Counted from the first letter of the stretch, positions 35,882 to 54,179 are shown. The stretch is DNA of 64,000 nt from Phaeotremella fagi (GCA_001599715.1 BCHU01000007.1:687586-751585), one strand, 5' to 3'. Made by a program: numbers and translations. Notes: generated by a model not told the origin, from the sequence alone.

Positions 35882-38548
35882 ATGACAGCAGATTTCATAA
35901 CAACAATAGATTCAGATGATGAAGGAGGGAACGAGATAGAAGTCAACTACGGAGAATCAAGTAAATCCAGCACGAAAATCAATATCAATTCCCATTCCAA
36001 AGATGAAGATTTAGATCCTGAGTTCGAATTCGATCTTTCAGGTGGTGGGAACGTACAAGAAAAAGCTTGGGGTGGTGATGAGATTATTGGAGCTGATGCA
36101 TCTAATGTTGTGAGTATTTAAGTCTTGTTAAGATGATTTAAAGAGTATGGACTAAGTTCTTTTAGCCTGTGACGGTTGATGATATCATTGCTAGGAGAGT
36201 TGGGAAAGTCGTTGATCCTTATAGAGAACGAAAGAGGAAGAGATTGGCTGGAGCGGTTAGTGAAGAGGAAGAGGAAGAGGACGATGAGGATGAGGATAGT
36301 GAGGAAGTAGACGATGACGAAGAAATGTCAGAAGCTGGTAGCGGATTTGGAGAAGGTGTCGTTGGACCAGATGAAGATGAGGACGAAGATGATGAGGAGC
36401 TGAGTGTTGACGGTGAAGAAGACGAGGCAGGAGGGGAAGACGACGAAGACGAGGATGAAGACGAGGTCAACGACGACGACGACGAATCAGCATCCGAAGC
36501 TGAAGACACACCAGCAGAAGCAGCACGTAAAGACGCATTCTTCTCCAAAGATCCCAGTAACACCGACCCAGCACTCCCATCATCCTTCGCAGCAATGAAT
36601 CTCTCTCGACCTCTCCTTCGAGCTCTAACCTCTCTCTCACTCGACACACCCACCCCAATTCAAGCACGAGCTATCCCACTCGCTTTACTCGGTCGTGATA
36701 TCCTTGGATCAGCTGTTACAGGATCAGGTAAAACGGCAGCGTTCATGATCCCAGTCTTGGAAAGATTGTGTTACAGAGATAGAGGGAAAGGTGGAGCTGC
36801 GTGTCGTGTATTGGTTTTATGTCCGACGAGAGAACTTGCAGTTCAATGTGAAGCTGTTGGAAGGGCTCTAGCTGAAAAGGGTGGATTGGACGTTAGACTC
36901 GCATTGTTGGTTGGTGGATTATCGCTCTCAGCTCAAGCTCAAGTCCTTCGAACTCTACCAGATATATTGATAGCAACACCAGGTAGATTGATCGATCATC
37001 TGAACAACACACCTTCGTTCACTCTATCAGCGTTGGACGTATTGGTAATCGACGAAGCTGACAGAATGTTGGAAGCAGGATTCAACGATGAATTAGAAGA
37101 AATCATCAAATCATGTCCTAGATCCAGACAAACCATGTTGTTCTCAGCAACAATGACCGACAGTGTTGATGAACTAGTAAAATTATCTCTAGATCGACCG
37201 GTTAGAGTTTTCGTCGATCCAAAGAGAAACACTGCTGTTGGTCTCACCCAAGAATTCGTTCGGATAAGGAATGACGAAAGTCGTTCACCGTCTTTGTTGA
37301 CTTTATGTAAACGAACGGTTCATGAACGTTGTATTATCTTCTTTAGAAGTAAAGCTCTGGCTCATCAGATGAGAGTGGTGTTTGGACTTTGTGGATTGAA
37401 ATCGGCGGAGTTACATGGTAATTTGACTCAAGAACAGGTATGTTGTTTGGATGTTTTCGCTACACGATCAACTGATAACACTTGGATTAGCGTTTAACGG
37501 CACTCAATTCATTCAAAGCTGGTCAAGTCGATTACTTGTTAGCTACAGATCTAGCATCCCGTGGTTTAGATATCAAAGGTGTAGAAACTGTTATCAACTA
37601 TGACATGCCCGGACAACTTTCACAATATACACACAGAGTTGGTAGAACAGCCAGAGCTGGGAGGAAGGGAAGGTAAGTAGATTCAACCAGAAACTATCTT
37701 CTATTGTATATTAACACGTTTGACAGATCAATCACACTAGTCGGTGAAGCTGATAGGAAAATGCTCAAAGCAGCCATCAAACAATCCCAATCAGATCAAA
37801 TCAGACATCGAATCATACCTTCCGAAGCAGTTTCCGACATGGCAGAGAAACTTGAAAATTTCAAAGACGAGATCCAAGAGATCTTGAAGGAAGAGAGAGA
37901 AGAGAAATTGGTCAGTCATACCTTGTGCTCTCTCATCAGAAAATGTCAACTAACGTTTGGGCCGTTGATAGCTCCGTCAAGCTGATATGGAATTGAAAAA
38001 GGGTCAAAACATGGTTGAACACGAAGCTGAAATTTTCTCGAGACCAGCTAGGACATGGTTTCAAAGTGAGAAAGAGAAACAAGCAGCCAAGGGTGAGTAC
38101 TGGCCCCCTCCCCCTCCCTCCCTCCCTCCCATCTATCCAACTAACAAAAAAAAACATAGACGCAAGTAAATCAGCCTACATCAAAAGTTTCCCCACCGGC
38201 CCCACCGTCACCGAAACTAAAAAACCAATCAAAAGAGGGAAATACGATGGTTTATCTCGACATGCGAAACGCAGAAAAATGGCTTTGGAGGATGAAGACG
38301 AATCGTCCAAGAAACAGACTAACGCTTCTATCCGAGCTGCTAAGAAGAGTGTTCGACCTACCAAGATCTCTCTGCCTGCTGCTAAGAGTTTGAATCCTAA
38401 CAAGATGCCTAAGAAGGGGAAGAGGAAGGGGGGGAGTGCTTTTGATTCGGATCGTGGGGGTGGGGGACATGAAGGGATGAGAGCGCCTAGAGGGGGTGTT
38501 AAATTGGATAAGAAGGGGGGTAAGGGGAAAGGGAAGGGGAGGAAATGA
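35882..38548 (+). CDS. DRS1: DEAD-box RNA helicase Drs1 (DDX27), 60S ribosome assembly
   Basis: Exons 35882-36109, 36166-37437, 37491-37672, 37727-37910, 37972-38092 and 38160-38548 give 791 aa. A long Asp/Glu tract fills about residues 100-190. The helicase core is complete: Q-motif ([10 protein letters not shown]), [39 protein letters not shown], and in the second RecA domain [23 protein letters not shown] and [10 protein letters not shown]. The C-terminal region is Lys/Arg-rich ([20 protein letters not shown]). These features match nucleolar Drs1/DDX27, required for large-subunit rRNA processing. The mirror-strand Ser-rich frame at 36,219-36,653 is just the complement of the acidic codons. 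The last intron contains a CCCT/CCTC repeat (38,105-38,130). Confidence 0.95.
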
Positions 38549-38673
38549 GTTGTTTTCGATAGGTTTTGGTTGTTGAGTTGATGCATTAGTTTTTTCAAGA
38601 ACGTTCTACATAGTTTCACACAGTCTTTGCAACAATCTAATCTAGGTTCAATACACTCTGTCGTTGATGGCCA

Positions 38674-40856
<2,183 letters not shown>

Positions 40857-41433
40857 TGTGGTTGTTGTCGTTGGATGTAAATTGTTGAGATTATTCGAGT
40901 TGCAAAAAGTCTTCGAAATGAATCAAAATAATTCAGGCACAACCTGATCACGTGATCTTCTCAGTGTCTTACAGCTAGATAGCCAGTACTAAATATAAAA
41001 ATTAAGTACATCTTGTCAAATTATCATAAGAAGATGAGCTGACTTGGTCTTCGGACTGATGATTTATTGAGCTTCAAAAAGATAGCATATGCATGGACAG
41101 AGAAAGATATTGTCAGCTGTGGTTGTGACAATCGAAATATAATGTGGCCCCGCACGAGCAGAACAGATTGCTTGATGTTTCAGCACAAGCCAGAGGGTAG
41201 AGGGTAGAGGGTAGAGACAGCTTGGACAAAACATCTCAACTAACTTGATTTCTCTTTTAAATCTCATACATTTCATTATCATTCTATTCGCATAAGACTT
41301 AATCATCATCTCGTTACAACCTTATAAAACAACTGTATCCTCCACAAAACAATCTCAACTATAGCACGTACAAACACCCAGACGCGTCGTTGATTTATTT
41401 GATTTTACTGAATCTCAATTCGCAGTGGCAAGG
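40857..41433. promoter_or_regulatory. PRMT3/kinase divergent promoter with 12-bp palindrome
   Basis: 577 bases. GATCACGTGATC at 40946-40957 is a perfect palindrome containing CACGTG. A four-fold AGGGTAG-type repeat lies at 41191-41217. No coding frame supported. Confidence 0.55.
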
Positions 41434-43460
<2,027 letters not shown>

Positions 43461-43603
43461 AGTCATGACTATTGTTTTGAGGGATGAAATGTTGTGTTTT
43501 TATAGTTTAGACGTTATTCCATATATGCATTATGATACCGATATCGTTCAAGAAAGAAATGTCGTCGTACAATAGTCATCAAAAAGAATGCGGGTGGTCT
43601 AGT

Positions 43604-44693
43604 TTATGCTGTTTTGGTGGGTTGTTGAATTGGACCACTGGCCGGTCCGAATGAACCTGCCGTTGAAGCTGTGAAATAACCATCGGCACCGAATGAGAGT
43701 GGTGTACGTTCAGGTGGTCTTGGTATTCTATGTAAAAGACCGAATCTAACGAAATAAAATCTATTAGAAATGATATATATCGAGGATGGGGACCTACCCA
43801 ACTCCACATCCTAGTAAACCTTCACCACCCCATTTCCTATTTGGTACAATAACGACTTCGCGGAGATTACTACGTGGTATTAGTTTGGGAAGGGGAGGGG
43901 AGAGGGGGGCCATACTCTAAATCAGCTGAATAGACGTATAACCTTAATGGTTTATCTATATGCTATAGAAAAGTTGTCGTAAGTTTAAATTGATCTTTTG
44001 GGATGAGACAGACATACTTTTTCCACTAATTCATAAAATTCAGATTCGGAATGTAAAGGTCCACCAGCCCATCCACAGACCCAATCGCCGAACGGTACGA
44101 AACCAGCCATCTGGCAAACAGCAAATTCATCAACGATTAACTCTCGTGGGAGTGTTGTAGTCTAAGACCTACCTCCGCAGGTGAACCTTCTAAAACTTCT
44201 AAAATGTGCCAAACGGATTCAAGCGCTGCAGCCGGACTACATAATCTTAAACTCAGACCTAGGAGTGATGGTTTTTTGGATTTTCCGTGATCGTCTTCTA
44301 GGGGTTCACCAGTTCTGCGTAGAGCGTCTTCGGACCATGTTCTGGATGGTATCAGGGAGACGTCTAACACCAAATCCAAATCATCAGCCAAAACCATGAA
44401 CTGCGTGGTAGAAAGATGGACATACCCCTTATCCGTTGAGTTTTAGAGTTATATACTTTCAACCCGATAATCCTACCTTCATTATCTTCAAGTATCTTAC
44501 CTAATTCCAAAGCGTTGAAACCGTTTAACCTAGGTTGAGGTTGTCGCGAGGCGGTACTTTCATCGACACCTATTAGGTAGTCGAAGAAGGGCTCTATTAC
44601 TTGGGCGGCGGGGGAGTTGTCGGATACTCTTAGACAGTGGAGAGCTAGTTCTGGGAGTGTTGAGGGGAGCGAGGTTGAGGTTGTTTGACCCAT
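43604..44693 (-). CDS. GRH1: Golgi reassembly-stacking protein (GRASP/Grh1)
   Basis: Complement of 44426-44693, 44173-44363, 44018-44110, 43916-43962, 43798-43869 and 43604-43745, 270 aa. It begins MGQTTS, so Gly2 could be N-myristoylated to anchor it to Golgi membrane. Two PDZ-like GRASP domains follow: the first contains [11 protein letters not shown] and VSLIPSRTW, the second [17 protein letters not shown] and [17 protein letters not shown]. The last segment (FGLLHRIP) is highly conserved. The Ser/Pro-rich regulatory tail of animal GRASPs is nearly absent. Functions are Golgi cisternal organisation and unconventional secretion. It converges tail to tail with the kinase gene (143 bases) and shares a promoter with the WD40 gene. 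Confidence 0.94.
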
Positions 44694-44892
44694 TTCTTTT
44701 TGTTTGTGGTGGTTTGGAGATGATTGATATATATCTTGGGAGGAGGTGTGAAGTTACTGTTCCATTGCAACATCATCAACAAGTCACGTGATCTCAAGAC
44801 GCGTTCATCCTGATCAGTAGTTCCAACATATTACTCTTCCTTCTTTCTTCTTTTCTTTCAACTTACAACTTCAATTCCAAACTTATCCCAAA
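44694..44892. promoter_or_regulatory. GRASP/HAT2 divergent promoter with CACGTG
   Basis: 199 bases between starts. TCACGTGA at 44784-44791 is a perfect 8-bp palindrome. Confidence 0.6.
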
Positions 44893-46629
<1,737 letters not shown>

Positions 46630-47035
46630 AGTTTCCAAAGTCCTAGTCCCTGAAGAAGAATGGCGGTGAGGCAAAACGTTAGTTGAAAATTCAATTATTT
46701 GTTGTGGCAAAAAACGTAGTTCAATTCGAATATGCAAAACCCATGTTAAATTTATATTTTTTTTCGCATTAAAGGTTATGTTATAAAAGTTATTTAGTTT
46801 TTTTTTGAATGTTAGAACCTATCGAAAATGAAAACAGTATTAAAAGTAAACACCACAAATGACTACTATGACTACGACAACAATCCTTTTTAAACAATAA
46901 CATGATTTTTTACTAAACAGTAACAATAAATGACAACAATGAAATATAAATGACACAAGAGGTTTTAACAATTGACGGGTGAGAACACATTACAGTAGAC
47001 GAGGAACGGATCGGATGTGGATAAAGAAAAAGAAA
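46630..47035. other. AT-rich intergenic
   Basis: About 400 bases, very AT-rich with several T runs (46,757-46,808). 3' trailers of two convergent genes; no other feature seen. Confidence 0.5.
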
Positions 47036-48034
47036 TCATTCTACTTGAAGTTAGCAAATAGGTATTAGAACAGAAACTTTGAGACCTACGCTTATGGACA
47101 GACTTCATGTGGGTGTTCAAGTTGTCTTTTCGTGTAAAACCTTTCTTGCAAATGGTACACTCGAAAGACTGGTAGATTTGAGTCAGTAAAACTGAACGAT
47201 TAGTAAGAAAACTTACCTTCTCCGTTACACCATGTTTGCTAGAAGCCATATGACGAGTAAGCTTGTTCTTCTCCTTAAATTTCATCTCAGCCCCGCATTT
47301 CCCGTCACAAATAAACATTCTCGCTTTCTGGCCGTATCTCTCCTTGAATTCAACCAAATCAACACAGCCCACCTTCCCTGTACGCGATCGCTTCGGAGCC
47401 TTCGTAAGATCAACGGTCTTACGTTGTTTCTTACTTGGACGTGAAGCGTCAGCGTCAACTTCACTGTAAGCACGTTTGGGTTTGGGTGGGGTGATAACAG
47501 TGAATGATGAAGATAGAGATGATGAAGAGTTCGTCCTAGTTAAAGTAAGAGATGGTGTTGATGGTGCAGCTGAATAGTCGTTTTGAGTTACATTGTGAGT
47601 TATAACTGGTGAATCGAAACCGAACATCGACAGTGATAGATTGTGGGTTCCAAAGTAAGAGCCATAACCAGTGTTGTAATCCTCAGATGGATTATTCGTG
47701 TCTGTACCACAAGTTCCAAAACCTGCATTGTATAATGCAGGATCGTACTCGTCTACGTCCCCTGCTGGGAATCCATCGGTCAAGAAGACATCAGTGTTCC
47801 CGTAGTTAACCGTGGGGAAGAGATGCGAAGTTGACAAGTGTACAGGTAACTCGTCGACATTTGGATGGGAATTGGTATGGCTAATAAGTCCTGTTAGTGG
47901 GAAATCGTCAGTCGGTATTCATCCACGTACATTTGAGAACCGTAATAATCTCCAACCCAACCCTCGTTAACAAATGGGTCATATATATGACAGGGGTACT
48001 GAGGTTGAAATGGTTGGGATGAGTATGCTGCCAT
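47036..48034 (-). CDS. C2H2 zinc-finger protein, likely transcription factor
   Basis: Complement of 47931-48034, 47217-47880, 47090-47168 and 47036-47043, 284 aa. The last exon is only 8 nt and ends HKLE. If the third donor is not used, the frame runs on to 46965 and adds about 40 residues. The N-terminal 150 residues are Tyr/Asn/Asp-rich, like an activation domain. A basic stretch follows (PSKKQRKTVDLTKAPKRSR), likely a nuclear localisation signal. Two fingers follow: a first with a C-x4-C spacing (CDGKCGAEMKF...HMASSKH) and a canonical second (CTICKKGFTRKDNLNTHMKSVH). Finger 2 helix residues RKDNLN would contact DNA. I cannot assign an orthologue. Confidence 0.75.
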
Positions 48035-48760
48035 TATGAGAATGAGGATACGGTTTAAGCTGAGAGGCAGAAGTCCTTAGTTTAGCTTGTGGGTGTGTGT
48101 TTTAATTGTTATCTTTCGATAGGTTGGATGTTGATTATAAGAGTGAGGTGAGATGAGATGGGGTTCAGTTTGAGATCAAGATGATTGATACGATTGAGGT
48201 GGATCCAAGGTAATAGAGGATGGATGGATGTCGAGAGGATATGAGAGGTAGCGGTGGTTATAGGATTGGGGATTGTCGTGAGTTGTATTATATTGTGAGT
48301 TGAATTATATGGTTGGTGAAGTAGTGTAGAGGTGCAGAACAAGAAGAAGAGATTATAAGAGTTGTATTATAAGATGGATGGATGAGTGGATGGATATTAT
48401 TCACAAGAGGATGAGAGAATGAAGAATGAGTATTGAGAATCTCAATCTACATCTACTCTAAGTCCAATAACTTGAATGTGGCTCTGTGTACGGAAAATTG
48501 CGGTAATAGACTTTATTTTTCAACATTTTAAGTTTCGACTGACATTCTTTCCAGTCTTTTTGTCAATGCATCCCGTTCCCACAACTCCCAACGATTCGTT
48601 CAACTTGATTTTTGATAGTTTTCGAGGAATTGACATATTTATGCAAAAAAATAATTTTTGATGTATGTGGACTACCTCCACTATGCCACTGGAAGGAGGT
48701 GTTTGAAATGAGACTTTAAGGTTAAAATCATCGGATAACCCGGTTTTGAAGATCATTCAT
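48035..48760. other. Intergenic with GGATG-type short repeats
   Basis: About 725 bases upstream of the C2H2 gene and downstream of BCS1. Rich in GATGGATG words (48,211-48,230; 48,372-48,393). A long 5' region is common for regulator genes. No coding frame supported. Confidence 0.45.
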
Positions 48761-50462
48761 TCATTTCGATCTACATAATTCTCTAATCCCAACAACACTG
48801 TCTTCAGCATCATTACGAATGAAGTGTCCTTGTAAACTGGCCATGCTTATGGTTTTCCCTTTACTTCTTTCTTCTGTTATGATTTTATCAACTTCGTCAC
48901 CCAGTCTTGACACCATCTCCTCAGTCAAACCATGATCGTCTTCACCTTTACCACCTCCATAGAATTTAACAAACAATCTTTTAGCTTGTTCACCCTCCGC
49001 ATCACCTAGAAGTTCATGTAAATCAACTCTTCCAGGTCTGATCAAAGCAGGATCTAATAATTCGTAATGGTTCGTCGTCATGAAAATAACCCTTTCTTCG
49101 GAACTCGCCACTCCGTCCAAAGCATTCAGCAACCCAGAGAAGGTCACTGAACTCTTGTAACCATCTTCCGAGGTCTGTATACGTCTGTTGAAAGCACTGT
49201 CGACATCTTCCAACAAGATTATCGATCTTTCAGGAACCAATCCTAGAAGATGATTTAATTTGTCATCCGTTAATCCGCGTTCCGAAAGATTGAGAAGACA
49301 GATGTTGTATGATAAAGCTCCAGCTAATGCTTGTATGTAAGATGTTTTACCTGATCCAGGTGGTCCATATAAAAGGTATCCTCGTCTATAAGGTATACCT
49401 AAGAAATTTATGAGAAATGAAATCACACTAAACTCCTCGCGTGACATACCTCTTTCGGCATACCATTTCCCTCTACCCAAAAATGCTCTCAAATCACTTT
49501 CTATCCTTTCCGACACACCTTCACCTAGAACTACACTACCCATTTCTCTCCGTCTACGAGGTTTACCAAATGGTCTCCATTCAACACCCCAAGCTGTGTA
49601 AACCACAGTTTTACCTTCAGTGGAAGATTCCGCCAACGATCTAGCTTCTGCCAAAAGTTGAGGGAAGATGTTACGAAATGATGATAGAGTTGTTAGAGTC
49701 AATGTCTCCCATGGAGTTCCAGAGTGTAAATCCATAAGTTTAGCGTCACGTTCACGTTTGACCTAAGAAGCGTGGTCAGCTTTATGACTACTTCACCTGC
49801 AAAGTATGTGGAAGCTCACCTGTATCCAAGCCCCTTTATATCTAAAATAATGAGTCCCAGGTCCAGGAACTAGATTGAAGACAGCTTCCGAACTTCCATT
49901 CTCATGTTGTTTATAACTAGTCTCCACAGCTAATTCATGACTTTTCAGTTGAATAGCTTTCTTCCCCTTCCAAAGTGCTCGTATCCCTTTATCACTCGAT
50001 GAAGCGTTATTTGCCGATTGAGCTGCCATCCATTCAAGAAACCAAGGATACGATCTATCTTTAGAAGGTATTTCCAAAGTCACTAGCATTCTTCTTTGTG
50101 CTAAGGACGACCCTACGTTGACGGTTCTTCGTAGAAAAGTCAAAGCTACACCAATTCCCTAATATTGTAATCAGTTTATGTATGCATAAAGAATCAGATG
50201 GAATAAGAAATCACCATTAATCCAGCACCAGCAGAGAAATATGGACTGAAGAATGTCAGTGGAAGTGAAGTTAAACAAAGAACGCAACCTACTTGTCGGC
50301 CATAATTTTCGAGAAAAAGTTGGGTTCCTCCACCGGTAAGGACGGTGGTGAGGATAATAAATCGTCTGGTGGGATTTCCGACATTTTGGGTGGTTCCGAT
50401 TGCTGGATCCTAGATGGTCCAGCTCCTTGAGAGCTACTATCAGCTTGACGTGGTCTGAACAT
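48761..50462 (-). CDS. BCS1: Mitochondrial AAA chaperone Bcs1
   Basis: Complement of 50293-50462, 50215-50245, 49820-50158, 49450-49762 and 48761-49398, 496 aa. A short N-terminus with one membrane segment (FSAGAGLMGIGVALTFL) is followed by the Bcs1-specific domain (RMLVTLEIPSKDRSYPWF; GTHYFRYKGAWIQV) and the AAA module: Walker A GPPGSGKT, Walker B IILLEDVD, second region MTTNHYELLDPALIRPGRVD with the arginine finger. Bcs1 moves the folded Rieske iron-sulfur protein across the inner membrane during complex III assembly. The ATG at 50462 is the first in frame; frame-compatible sequence upstream has only GTG. The catalytic GIPYRRGYLLYGPP is interrupted by a 51-nt intron in its first glycine codon. 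Confidence 0.94.
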
Positions 50463-50711
50463 GTTGATGAAGAATGATAAAAAGTTGAAATCGCTCACAT
50501 CAACATATGGTCCAGTATCACGTGACTAGAGCCTCGTCTTAAAACGGAGCGGAGTGCTTCGTGGATTTTTGTTTACAAATAACAACGCATAACTATAACC
50601 TTTATAGAAGGCCAATAAGGCCAGCTTGGAGCTCAAAAGCTCCTATCGACAGGATAAGATACCCAACCGAATGTTGTCGTAAACAGAACTCGAAACTCCC
50701 AAGAAGGAGTC
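50463..50711. promoter_or_regulatory. BCS1/SIW14 divergent promoter with CACGTG
   Basis: 249 bases between divergent starts. TCACGTGA at 50518-50525. Confidence 0.55.
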
Positions 50712-51855
50712 ATGGACGTCGTCAACTCCCAGACCACTGCTGGCCTGATCCCAACGCAACCCTCACAACCGACATTCATCCCCCCATTCCTTCAAAAAAT
50801 ACGATTAGACTACCTCAACACCCATCCCCAACCTCTTATCACCACAGTCAACGGTCTATCCTCCCCATCAGTCCTCAGTTCCTCCTCTGGTAATTCCAAA
50901 ATTAGTCCAATCCTCCCTAATCAACAACAACCACAATCTCAGCCTCCTAATCCATTATATCTCCCTCCACCTGCCATCCCGAAACTTGAGGAAGATCTGG
51001 TCCCCCCTGAAAATTTCGCTACGGTTTCTTCTGGGGTTTATCGATGTGGTTTTCCCAAGAAGAGAAATTTCAAATTCATGGAGGGTTTACAATTGAAAAC
51101 TGTTTTGTAGGTTGGAGAGACATGTGCATTCTCAAAACTCAACCCGACTGATGACGATCTCTTAGGACTCTCGTTCTAGAAGAATATCCTGAAGCCAATC
51201 TAAAATGGTGTCAAAGTCAGGATATACAGTTTATGGTGAGTTCCTCTGAGAGATTAACAAATAAACTTGCTGATGACATCCATCTCTTAAAAGCAATTCG
51301 GAATACCAGGTAACAAAGTCAGCTGTTTGTCTTAGTCAATTGAGTCATAGCTGACGTGGATTAGGAACCCTTCGATAACATACCCGAAGATGTGATTTGC
51401 TCTGCTCTAGTCGCTATCCTCGATAAGAGAAATCACCCGATCTTAATCCATTGCAATAAAGGCAAAGTAGGTTATCGTCTTTCAGAGACAAAAACCTAAC
51501 CTTTCTTAGCATAGAACGGGATGTCTGATAGGATGTATCAGGAGATTACAATCTTGGTCACTAACATCGATTTTTGACGAGTAAGCGGCCGTTGTGAATC
51601 AGTAATTGTCAGATGAAGCTAACATCAGTAATCAGATATCGTCGATTCTCAGCACCGAAATCCAGAGCAGTCGATCAACAATTCATCGACCTCTTCGATG
51701 TTAGTAACGTATGGGAAGAAGTCATGTCAAGCAAGGGAGGTGGATTAGAGAATCTACCTCGGTGGGGGATGTTGACTTTGCCAAGGGCAAATGCAGTTCA
51801 AGCTATTAGGACGAAATCTTTAGATATAGATAATTCTTTGATGTGGGGTTTATGA
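50712..51855 (+). CDS. SIW14: Siw14/OCA-type phosphatase (inositol pyrophosphate phosphatase)
   Basis: Exons 50712-51106, 51166-51235, 51294-51317, 51365-51466, 51510-51580 and 51636-51855 give 293 aa. About 100 Pro/Ser-rich residues precede the atypical dual-specificity phosphatase domain: NFATVSSGVYRCGFP, LKTVLTLVLEEYPE, FGIPGNKEPFDNIPEDV, and the catalytic loop HCNKGKHRTG with nucleophile Cys and Arg. This HC-x2-GKHRTG variant is characteristic of Siw14, which removes the 5-beta phosphate of inositol pyrophosphates and is linked to actin and nutrient control. The intron at 51467-51509 falls inside the signature loop between GK and HRTG. Exon 3 is 24 nt. Confidence 0.93.
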
Positions 51856-52895
51856 GTCGTGGCATCCTTTCTCGGTTACAAATGGTTAGTTATCCTTTAT
51901 GATGTAAAACTACAATGCACTCTTTTCATAAATGACGACAAAGTATGAACTGAAAGTTCTTTTCAACGTTTTCAATTGATTCGTTCTCTGACCTTTATAC
52001 CAAATAATCTTGGGGACAGGAAGCTGTTAATACTTATTGGGAGACACGGCCTGAACAGAAATTTAGTGATGAGAAGAAAGCTGGGATTCATAAATGGGGT
52101 GGATTGGATTCTTTTAGGGTTTGAAAGCTCTTATTTCTCTTTCAGTTATTTGCTACCTATGTTTATACATCTCGCTATTTGTATAATTCACCAAATTCAA
52201 GCAAAAGTTGCAAAGCAATTCACGATCCACTCACCTTATCATTTTGGTGATTTCGTCAATCTTGTGGCGGTCTATGAACTTGCCACAACGGCCGAGTGGT
52301 CTTTTGACATCATAGTGCAGTTTGCCTTCCGTCACCAATATATTCAAAACAAATTTAACAATCTACCTATTGAACATTAGATACCTAGCATCAATATTGA
52401 CATCTTAGTGATATTAGTCTTCCGCCACCAGGACACTAGGAGTAAGATTAACATTCCAGTCACTAAATGTTAAAAGTTCAAATTGCATTTTAAAATCTTT
52501 GTGCCATTTGCCTTCGGTGACCAAAAGTTCAGCTTTCATCCTGGTGACTGGCGATTGAGCCTTCTTCAAATACCGGTTTTCACCAATCCACAGACTCTTC
52601 CTTTATCATATCGCTGTCCGACTTTTTCCGTAGCCTTCCAATATTCACCAAAAGTTCAACTTTCATGATGGTGAAATGGCGAACGAGCCTTCTTTGCATC
52701 CCGGTTTTCACGAATTCACGAACTCTACCTTTATCATGTTGATGTGCGATTTTTTCCGTAGCCTTCCATGGATATCACACCTGACATATTTAAGACATGG
52801 GTTTTTTCAGTCTTTTGGATTTATCTTCATCATCCAATTTATACTTTCAACAATCAGTAATCAACAAGAAACAAATAAACAACATCAAGACAATA
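51856..52895. other. Gene-free kilobase carrying a degenerate repeat array
   Basis: No convincing gene. A 134-codon frame (51,976-52,380) lacks an ATG start and shows no family features. The right half is a degenerate tandem repeat (separate entry), and partial copies may extend left to about 52,320 (TTTGCCTTCCGTCACC). Confidence 0.5.
52517..52769. repeat. Two diverged tandem copies of a ~126-base unit
   Basis: Copy 1 is 52517-52640 and copy 2 is about 52645-52769. Shared blocks in order: CACCAAAAGTTCA-CTTTCAT, GGTGA--TGGCGA, GAGCCTTCTT, CCGGTTTTCAC, ACTCT-CCTTTATCAT, and TTTTTCCGTAGCCTTCCA. Estimated identity is roughly three quarters by eye. Confidence 0.75.
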
Positions 52896-53452
52896 ATGAG
52901 TACTCAGGATACATCAGCTTCTACTCCCACCATGGCCGGTGAGTGGGAGGTCACCAGAGCGTACTACGATTCGTAAGCGCACCTTTGTATTAACTTAACA
53001 CAGAAGTTGATAAAGTGATTAGGGGTCTAATCTGCGCAAACGAATTCAAACACAAGACACTCTCGTTGATGGTACAAACCAGCACACTCGGTGTTTCAAC
53101 TGATGGTCGCGCCACAGCATTTGCTTGCAAAGAGTCCAACCAATTCTTAGGTTCTCATCAACATGTATTTTGGTCATCAACCGACCCCTCCGGAGCGACA
53201 GCTGTAGTCAGTCGTTACGCAAACCATTGTTTAGGTCAATTTCCATCCGACTGCAAAGAGGAGATCCAAAAAACGATTCTCCGCTCCAGCGAAGAGATCG
53301 GCAAAGTTCATCGAAAATTTTGTGAGGCGACCTTCACTCCTGAGGTTCTCGAGAAATGGAACGCGATTGAAGACAAAAGAAGAGAAGAGAGAGGAGAATG
53401 TCTCAAAGGGGAGTTTGGTAGCTTGGATGAGATGTTCAAGGCCTGCAAGTAG
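52896..53452 (+). CDS. Hypothetical protein, 168 aa
   Basis: Exons 52896-52972 and 53023-53452. The splice (GTAAGC...GTGATTAG, 50 nt) restores frame across YYDS-GLICANEF. No signal peptide or membrane span. The protein is Cys- and His-containing (CANEFKHK, FACKESNQF, HQHVFW, NHCLGQFPSDCKEE) and ends in a charged helix (EKWNAIEDKRREERGE). The size, the C-terminal helix and the location beside two other unrecognised small genes suggest a lineage-restricted family. I do not recognise it. The leader from 52,775 to 52,895 is AT-rich and may hold its promoter. Confidence 0.6.
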
Positions 53453-54179
53453 AGGGTCCAGTTTTTATCGGCGATTTATTCATGTTGGTAGGGAAAGAGA
53501 AGAGGAGATTTTAGTTGGTTATAGTGAGATAGGTAGTGTTTGATGAATTTTTGCGGATGCTTTTGAACTCTTTATCCTCGACATCAAGTGAATCTGATGT
53601 GTAGTCTTCAGAATCTCATTTTGAATGAGGGGTGATTATTGCAATTGATATGATACATACTGCATATACGTTGTTATCAGTTCGTGGGGGGGGATGCCCA
53701 ATTTCCTTTCTGTCTCTGATAGAATTCCAATCTCTCATTCCCTGTACAAGGAATGTGCGCTTTACTAAGTCCTCTAACATGTCTGTCACCAAATATCAAG
53801 GGACTGTCTGATCGCCTCATCACCTGGCAATCCTCGATGCTCTACAAAAAATAGAACTATTCCCATCAGATAAGCCGAAGCATTTCCTGTTCATCAACAG
53901 AATTTTAACAACGATCCTTCTGGAAGACTTTTTTTCACCGTTTCGGGTTAAAAAATGCCTTCTCATGCATGACTCATATGAATTTGAAAGAAACAATTTG
54001 AGACTTGTAATCTCGGTCACCTACCATGGAAGGCATCGCCTTCGCTCTAGTATGTGAATAGTCTAGGTTCTTCGAGCTCGTTTTTCTCTTCTTGTTCTTC
54101 CCCCCCATCAATCCATTTTAAATCAATCCAGCTTCACTGAAGATAATCTACCAAACAAATTTTCACAGAACACATCATA
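53453..54179. other. Intergenic
   Basis: About 725 bases. No supported gene; a 66-codon minus-strand frame at 53,820-54,020 has no recognisable content. Pyrimidine-rich leader 54,080-54,130 before the next start. Confidence 0.45.

Noticed and set aside
36219..36653. 144-codon Ser-rich minus-strand frame
   Set aside because: It is the reverse complement of the Asp/Glu codon tract in DRS1 (GAC/GAT/GAG read backwards give Ser-rich codons).
44401..44425. 25-nt intron in GRASP ending at GCAG
   Set aside because: Too short and gives the wrong phase; the 62-nt intron ending GTGTTAG restores the conserved VSLIPSRTW.
51976..52380. 134-codon plus-strand frame downstream of SIW14
   Set aside because: No ATG at its start, no recognisable motif, and it runs toward the degenerate repeat region.
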